Assembly: GCF_000285495.1 (NCBI RefSeq)
Contig: NZ_HE610978.1
Span: 586,525 to 650,524 of the forward strand
Direction of reading: 5' to 3'
Source of the DNA: Oceanobacillus massiliensis str. N'diop
Lineage (GTDB): Bacteria > Bacillota > Bacilli > Bacillales > Amphibacillaceae
Length of the DNA: 64,000 bases
The notes beneath the pieces were generated by a model. The model was not told where the DNA came from. It ran no database searches and saw only the letters and a list, made by a program, of their open reading frames with translations. This document shows positions 59,245-64,000 of this stretch, in pieces. Every line of letters starts with the position of its first letter. Position 1 is the first letter of the stretch. The translations under genes and the position numbers were made by a program.

Positions 59245-62127
59245 CTACTCTAATCCATTCACAATGTAGTTATAAAGCTTACTTTCAACCGGTTGCTCCA
59301 TTACCATATTCATGTGAACGACTGGCTTATTATCTGCCATTTTGTCTTGGTGAACCGAATCTTTATCTGGCTTTACTTCACCCATATAATAAAATCCTGT
59401 TCCCTCATCGTCATCTTTTTTCACAAATAAATGTACGTCTATGCTGTTATTCTCTGCATGAATAATCTTTTGGACTTCATCTGATTGCAAAGTTCTATTA
59501 CTCCTCGTGTACCATTTAAATAATTCAGGGCTGATGAATTCGTCACCATAATCGACACTTGCTTCTACTTCATTATTTTTATGGTAGGTTACAAATATAG
59601 GACATGTTTGATGTTTTGGCTTGTAGCCATACATGGTAGAACTTTCATCTTTATCCCAATTTAGTAATTTACAAGAATCTTTTCTCGAATATTTCTCGTA
59701 CAATGTTAGTGACTTGCCAGAATCATACTTTTTACTTTTTTCGATTCCTGTTTTAATAACATCTTCAAAAAGGCGTTTAAAGTAACTATTATTTTCAAGA
59801 CTTTCTTTAATCTTGCTATTAAATGAATAGTTTTCACTTTTAAACTCTACAATTGGAACAGTACCGTACTTCTTTTTATCATTTTGTGAAAAGAAAGATA
59901 AACTCAGGATACGGTGCACAGATTGTAGAGTTGCTTGATCAACAAGACATTTAGACTCTTCAAGTAGGTGTATATAATCTCTGTTCGAAATTTTGCAATG
60001 ACGCACTAGCTGATCTAGCAAAATCAACTCATGTTTTCGCTTACCTGGAAGAATTTCTAAAGAAAGCATTGTCAAAACACTATTCTCATAAGGAGTTATA
60101 TTTGACACTTCTTCCTTCATCTTAAGTAAAAACAGATAATAATTCTTAAATTTATCAGCTATAACAACCGGGTCGATGGAGTGATTTGTTACAAAGTCAT
60201 ACAAATATGGGACTTTTCCTATTCTATTTTTTAATTCCATATATGCATCTTTAAGGATTTTTACTGCAGTTAGGTTACTATTATTAATCGATTTAAAAAT
60301 TTGTTTTTTGGCTATCTCTTCAAAATTAATTGTAGAGACTCCTTTAATATAACTAGTTTCCGTTGTATTTCTACGAATATTATCCTTGTTCTGGGATTTA
60401 TCTCCAGACAAAGCAATTGGTATTAAATAGTTATTTTTATAGTTACCGATAAAATCAATTATTGTAACAAATTCTTTTGAATCATGCTTCCTTAGCCCTC
60501 TTCCAAGTTGTTGAATAAAGATGATACTAGATTGTGTTTGGCGGAGCATGACAACTTGATTAATACTTGGTATATCAATCCCCTCATTAAAGATATCTAC
60601 CGTAATGATGTAATCCAGGCTGCCATTTTCTAAACGGTTCACCTGATGTATCCTATCTTCTTGGGACGTATCTCCAGTTAAAGAAACTGTTCGTAATCCT
60701 TTATTATTTAAAGCTTCCGACAACTTAATTGCTTCTTCTTTTCTGCTACAGAACATTAATCCTCTTACACGTTCACCAGAAAAACCATAATAATTAATCT
60801 TATCAAGGATATGGTTTACCCGCTCTTCAGTAACGAGATAAGAAAGAATTGTTGCATCATCAATTAGCTCACCATTGTATTCTAAGTCCGTTACGCCAAA
60901 ATAATGAAATGGACAGAGCATATCTTCTTCGAGCGCTTCTTGTAATCTAATTTCATAGGCGATATTGTAATCAAACAACTCAAAGATATTGAAATCATCT
61001 GTACGTTCCGGTGTTGCTGTCATTCCCATTAAAAATTCTGGATTAAAGTAATCTATTACTCTTAAATAGGATGCTGCGCCTGCTTTGTGAACTTCATCAA
61101 TGAGGATATAATCAAATTCTTCTGGATCAAATTGATCTAGCATTTGTTGCTTGGAGATTGTTTGGATTGTTGCAAATAAATATTTTGCTTCTGTCTGCTT
61201 GCTGGAACCTGATAATATTCCAAAGTCTTTATCAATTCCCCCAGTAATCAATTGGAAATCAGACAAAGCCTTGTGTAATATTTGCTCTCTATGTACAATA
61301 AAAAGCATTTTTTTAGGTGCAAATCTTCTTACATCAAAAGCTGATAAATATGTTTTACCAGTACCAGTTGCTGAAATAACCAAGCCTTTATCATTACCCG
61401 CGTCTCGAACGGCTTGAATTTGTTCTAATGCAGCAATTTGCATCTTGTTTGGTTTGATTTCTAAAGCCTCTTTTAATGAATTAACCTTATATTCAGTTGG
61501 CAATTCAATGACTTTTTCTGCCTTTTTGAAGTCTATTGGTGTATAATTTTTCTCATAGTTTTCAATCCATTGGTCTGTTAATTGGTGGGCCTCATCCCAA
61601 ACATCTTCAAATTGTCTCTTAAAATGGTTGATTACTTCTCCATTTTCATAAGATGTAAGTTTAACATTCCATTCATGATTTACTTGCAATGCATGTGCAG
61701 TTAGATTAGAGCTTCCAACTATTAACGAATAGAACTCCCTATGCTCAAAAATATAGCCTTTTGAATGAAAACCTGGGATATCCGTCATTTTCACCTCAAC
61801 ATTCGTGAGCTTCATTAATTCCTTAAATACTTTTGGTTGGTTAAAATGCAGGAAGGTTGACGTTAAAATTCTTCCTTTAATACCTTTTCTATCCAAATCA
61901 AGAAGATGTGATTTTAGAGTAGCAAGACCACCTTCCGTAATAAAAGCAACAGAAAACAGGAAGGAATTACAGCTATCCAACTCTTCAAGAATTGTTGATA
62001 ATACGTTTTTATTCTGACTCGCGTTATTAATCAATAATTCTGGAATGTACCTACTTGACTTATTGTACTGCTGATCGATAAAACCTTTATGTAAAGAATC
62101 CTGTAAATCTTGGATAAAGTCTTCCAT
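59245..62127 (-). CDS. PLD-nuclease/SF2 helicase/DUF3427 protein
   Basis: 960 residues. The N-terminal phospholipase-D-type domain carries HSKGYIF near 121 and GSSNLT near 139. The SF2 helicase core has Walker A SATGTGKT (about 252-259), a DEVH Walker B (about 344-347), TAT (about 370) and QQLGRGLRK. A DUF3427-type C-terminus follows. Such proteins occur singly in mobile or defence contexts, usually unnamed. ATG at 62127 follows GGTGGTAATT. It is flanked by a nuclease-like gene and a NUDIX gene; it probably acts on foreign or damaged DNA, an inference from domains. Confidence 0.88.
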   Translation of the reverse strand: MEDFIQDLQDSLHKGFIDQQYNKSSRYIPELLINNASQNKNVLSTILEELDSCNSFLFSVAFITEGGLATLKSHLLDLDRKGIKGRILTSTFLHFNQPKVFKELMKLTNVEVKMTDIPGFHSKGYIFEHREFYSLIVGSSNLTAHALQVNHEWNVKLTSYENGEVINHFKRQFEDVWDEAHQLTDQWIENYEKNYTPIDFKKAEKVIELPTEYKVNSLKEALEIKPNKMQIAALEQIQAVRDAGNDKGLVISATGTGKTYLSAFDVRRFAPKKMLFIVHREQILHKALSDFQLITGGIDKDFGILSGSSKQTEAKYLFATIQTISKQQMLDQFDPEEFDYILIDEVHKAGAASYLRVIDYFNPEFLMGMTATPERTDDFNIFELFDYNIAYEIRLQEALEEDMLCPFHYFGVTDLEYNGELIDDATILSYLVTEERVNHILDKINYYGFSGERVRGLMFCSRKEEAIKLSEALNNKGLRTVSLTGDTSQEDRIHQVNRLENGSLDYIITVDIFNEGIDIPSINQVVMLRQTQSSIIFIQQLGRGLRKHDSKEFVTIIDFIGNYKNNYLIPIALSGDKSQNKDNIRRNTTETSYIKGVSTINFEEIAKKQIFKSINNSNLTAVKILKDAYMELKNRIGKVPYLYDFVTNHSIDPVVIADKFKNYYLFLLKMKEEVSNITPYENSVLTMLSLEILPGKRKHELILLDQLVRHCKISNRDYIHLLEESKCLVDQATLQSVHRILSLSFFSQNDKKKYGTVPIVEFKSENYSFNSKIKESLENNSYFKRLFEDVIKTGIEKSKKYDSGKSLTLYEKYSRKDSCKLLNWDKDESSTMYGYKPKHQTCPIFVTYHKNNEVEASVDYGDEFISPELFKWYTRSNRTLQSDEVQKIIHAENNSIDVHLFVKKDDDEGTGFYYMGEVKPDKDSVHQDKMADNKPVVHMNMVMEQPVESKLYNYIVNGLE

Positions 62128-62206
62128 AATTACCACCAATCATTTCCAATTTATAGATTAATTTTACTATCCAATCTATTAAACCGCAAATGCCTCTCTA
62201 ATAATT

Positions 62207-62239
62207 CAAAAACCTACTCCATAATTGGAATAGGTTTTC
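62207..62239 (-). terminator. Terminator of the NUDIX gene
   Basis: Minus-strand AAAACCTATTCC/GGAGTAGGTTTT (one mismatch) around AATTAT, followed by TGAATT. It separates the NUDIX transcript from the helicase. Confidence 0.75.
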
Positions 62240-62253
62240 TAGAATACGTTAAA

Positions 62254-62643
62254 CTATTCTGCTGTGAGTTTCTCAATAGCTGGTATATCAGCCGGGGCCC
62301 ATTCCAACAAGGGAAGTTCTTTAGGAGATAGCCATTTAATAGAAGCATGTTCTGTTAATATAGGGTTTCCCTTTACTAGTTTACATTTATAAGTAGTTAA
62401 ATGGACTATTCCAAAATCATATTCGTATACTGTAGCTTCAACTTGCTCTCCTATTTCAATTTCACATTTCATCTCTTCAATGATTTCTCTTCTAAGAGCT
62501 TCCTGTGGAGTTTCTCCAACTTCAATCTTACCGCCGGGGAATTCCCACAAATAAGGGAGTGATTTATCAGGTCCTCTTTGTGCACATAGGATTTTTTCAT
62601 TCCTTATAATTACAGCTCCTACTACATGGATATCTTTTTTCAT
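62254..62643 (-). CDS. NUDIX hydrolase, MutT/(d)NTP pyrophosphohydrolase type
   Basis: 129 residues. The Nudix box GGKIEVGETPQEALRREIIEEMKCEI is complete: G, the E at position 8 and REIIEE catalytic Glu residues, with the last G replaced by K, a common variation. IRNEKILCAQRGPDKSLPYLWEFPGGK precedes it, as in 8-oxo-dGTP-type MutT. It could sanitise nucleotide pools or act with the helicase next to it. ATG ribosome site is weak (AGGATGAAT). Confidence 0.87.
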   Translation of the reverse strand: MKKDIHVVGAVIIRNEKILCAQRGPDKSLPYLWEFPGGKIEVGETPQEALRREIIEEMKCEIEIGEQVEATVYEYDFGIVHLTTYKCKLVKGNPILTEHASIKWLSPKELPLLEWAPADIPAIEKLTAE

Positions 62644-62925
62644 AGTTATTCATCCTAACTTCATTTGTATAAATTAAATTATATCTTGATCGTCTAAATA
62701 TAACAAAATTATTCCTTGAATAAAGTTTTAATGAAAATATCATGCACGACAGTCTATCAGGCGTACTATCTATAGCTAAGAGAGAATTTATTTGTATAAA
62801 TGGCTATTTAAAAAACTAAACCTTTAGCCAATTAAGTAATTTTTTAAGCTACAGATATAATATCCATTCTTCCTTCTTCAAGAGTTATATACGACTCTTT
62901 CGTGCAATACTTTCTTCATATAGTG

Positions 62926-62957
62926 AAAAAACTCGCCTATCAAATAGACGAGTTTTT
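62926..62957 (-). terminator. Terminator of the serine hydrolase gene
   Basis: Minus strand AAAAACTCGTCTAT/ATAGGCGAGTTTTT around TTG, one mismatch, followed by TTCAC. It lies 21 bases past the stop. The gap 62644-62925 shows no gene. Confidence 0.85.
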
Positions 62958-62977
62958 ATCCATTCCACTATCCTCTT

Positions 62978-64000
62978 TTAATACCCCCTAACTTCCCAAC
63001 TATCACTACTCAGCTCGAACCTAAGCTTCTCTCCATTTGCGTCGACAAGCTTGGCGTCCGATACATACCAGCCGCGTCCGTTATAGTACGTGTCGGTGGA
63101 ATATCGGAATCTTATTTCGGTTGTTCCTGCCGGGATAGTAACACTTTCACGCAGCCATCCGTCACTATAGCCATTATATTCTGTGATGGTTGTCCAATTT
63201 TCTCCGTCATCGGTCACTTCCACATAGCCATAATCTGCTCGTTCCTCTGTTCGGAACCATGTATTAAAGGAAAGATATGCCTCTTCTGTCAGGTCCACTC
63301 CTGCTTTCAGCGTGTTTTCGCTATTCCCGCCATAGCCAGAGAACCAGGCAGGTTGTTTGCCGGGAATTCCAACCTGGATCGATTCTGCCACCTGTTTGGC
63401 AAAGTCCCTCCGAATTGGATTGATGGTTCCCATATCTCGGGAAGGGTGTACACGGTTCGTCAATAGGATGGCAATTGTTTCATTATCAGGATTGATGACG
63501 ATTGATGTTCCGGTATAGCCTGTATGCCCAAGGGAGTTTGTTTCGGTAAGTCCTTCCATGTACCACATCTGGTTCATCTCCCAGCCGAGTCCATGATCAT
63601 TATCGACAAACCCGGGAATCTGGTTCGTGGTCAGCATCTCCACTGTTTCCGGTTCGATAATTTGTTTTCCTTTATACCTACCTTCATTCAAGTACATTTG
63701 GGCAAGGATAGCCAGGTCCTTTGCCGTGGAGAATACGCCGGCATGTCCTGCGACTCCATCCAGATAGTAAGCTTTTTCATCGTGTACTGTTCCCAAGATG
63801 ATTTCTCTCCCTGTCCATGGTTGGAATTCTGTTGCAGCAATCCGGTCATTCAGGGATGCTGGAGGATTGTACATGGTATCCCTCATGCCAAGTGGTCTGG
63901 TAATTTCTTTTTCCACAAATTCATCAAGTCGCATACCACTCAGGCGTTCGACCAGAACTCCAAGCGTAATCATACCTAGGTCACTATATGTGTAGACTTC
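62978..64000 (-). CDS. Beta-lactamase-related serine hydrolase (CubicO/AmpH-like), C-terminal part
   Basis: The gene continues off the right edge; the last 341 residues are seen. TYSDLGMITLGVLVERLSGMRLDEFVEKEI (the YSx region corresponding to the YxN motif), a LGHTGYTGTSIVINPDNETIAILLTNRVHPSRD segment (HTG, standing for KTG) and VFSTAKDLAILAQMYLN are typical. Unusually, a C-terminal beta-sandwich-like domain of about 110 residues (LSFNTWFRTEERADYGYVEVTDDGENWTTI...GRGWYVSDAKL) resembles a lectin/MAM-like or immune-inhibitor-A adhesion module, suggesting a cell-wall or surface-exposed enzyme. The catalytic SxxK lies outside the window. Confidence 0.8.
   Translation of the reverse strand, partial: EVYTYSDLGMITLGVLVERLSGMRLDEFVEKEITRPLGMRDTMYNPPASLNDRIAATEFQPWTGREIILGTVHDEKAYYLDGVAGHAGVFSTAKDLAILAQMYLNEGRYKGKQIIEPETVEMLTTNQIPGFVDNDHGLGWEMNQMWYMEGLTETNSLGHTGYTGTSIVINPDNETIAILLTNRVHPSRDMGTINPIRRDFAKQVAESIQVGIPGKQPAWFSGYGGNSENTLKAGVDLTEEAYLSFNTWFRTEERADYGYVEVTDDGENWTTITEYNGYSDGWLRESVTIPAGTTEIRFRYSTDTYYNGRGWYVSDAKLVDANGEKLRFELSSDSWEVRGY

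Noticed and set aside
1-64000. tRNA, rRNA, T-box or well-known riboswitch elements
   Set aside because: No cloverleaf, ribosomal sequence or recognisable conserved riboswitch core was seen on either strand by eye; a dedicated covariance-model search could still find small RNAs.

Overview
The window looks like chromosome of a low-GC, Gram-positive, endospore-former-type Bacillaceae bacterium. I infer an Oceanobacillus/Virgibacillus-like relative from the combined content: a YerO/SwrC-type TetR-RND pair, AlaR/AlaT, a BceRS-BceAB module, a YhcX-type GNAT-nitrilase fusion, YolD, YocH-like LysM-3D, DUF2187, and ABC sugar uptake without its own ATPase. Strong GGAGG ribosome sites are nearly universal, and TTG/GTG starts are frequent. 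No rRNA, tRNA, CRISPR array, transposase or prophage was seen.

Layout. 0-6 kb: partial TrhA/hemolysin III, an SDR oxidoreductase, an AEC carrier, a secreted M4 metalloprotease and a threonine-aldolase-like lyase. 6.3-12.2 kb: a hydroxy-acid catabolic operon (acid-sugar dehydratase, glycerate kinase, 2-hydroxycarboxylate transporter, tartrate/D-malate dehydrogenase) below a GntR/FCD regulator. 12.4-13.6 kb: simple-sequence repeats, then a WYL-like/YolD pair behind two LexA-box-like sites. 14-19 kb: TetR/RND efflux and a LysM-3D wall protein. 19.6-26.7 kb: hydrolases, a uridine-kinase-like ATPase, GNAT and VOC proteins, then AlaR/AlaT. 26.9-32.2 kb: a CUT1 sugar ABC importer with two Gfo/Idh/MocA dehydrogenases behind a perfect cre. 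32.4-36.9 kb: BceRS-BceAB with a perfect BceR-type operator at the end of bceS. 37-44 kb: a GC-richer TTCCGCG repeat array, YhcX, DUF2187, NERD and CueP-like proteins, and a membrane glycosyltransferase. 44.2-48.6 kb: a siderophore-type ABC importer divergent from two uncharacterised amidotransferase-fold-like proteins, with a Fur-box-like site on each side. 48.8-53.5 kb: HesB-like protein, aldo-keto reductase, MATE pump, SDR pseudogene, DUF2798. 53.6-56.5 kb: class II HMG-CoA reductase followed by TctA/TctB-like transporter genes, suggesting mevalonate uptake and catabolism. 56.9-62.7 kb: a lipoprotein, then an AT-rich island holding a zinc-ribbon protein, a frameshifted HTH/nuclease-like gene, a PLD-SF2 helicase-DUF3427 protein and a NUDIX hydrolase; this is the best candidate for a little-described defence or DNA-repair system. 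The right end cuts a serine hydrolase.

Cross-cutting points. A repeat beginning GGTGCCTGTCACTTCCCG occurs five times, three of them just after stop codons in the direction of the gene. Two genes (the FecE-like ATPase and the HTH/nuclease gene) are split by single-base frameshifts exactly at A-homopolymers, which could be sequencing error, slippage or real decay. Several small ORFs with strong ribosome sites lie outside the long-ORF set and are listed below. All family assignments come from reading motifs by eye, without database searches.
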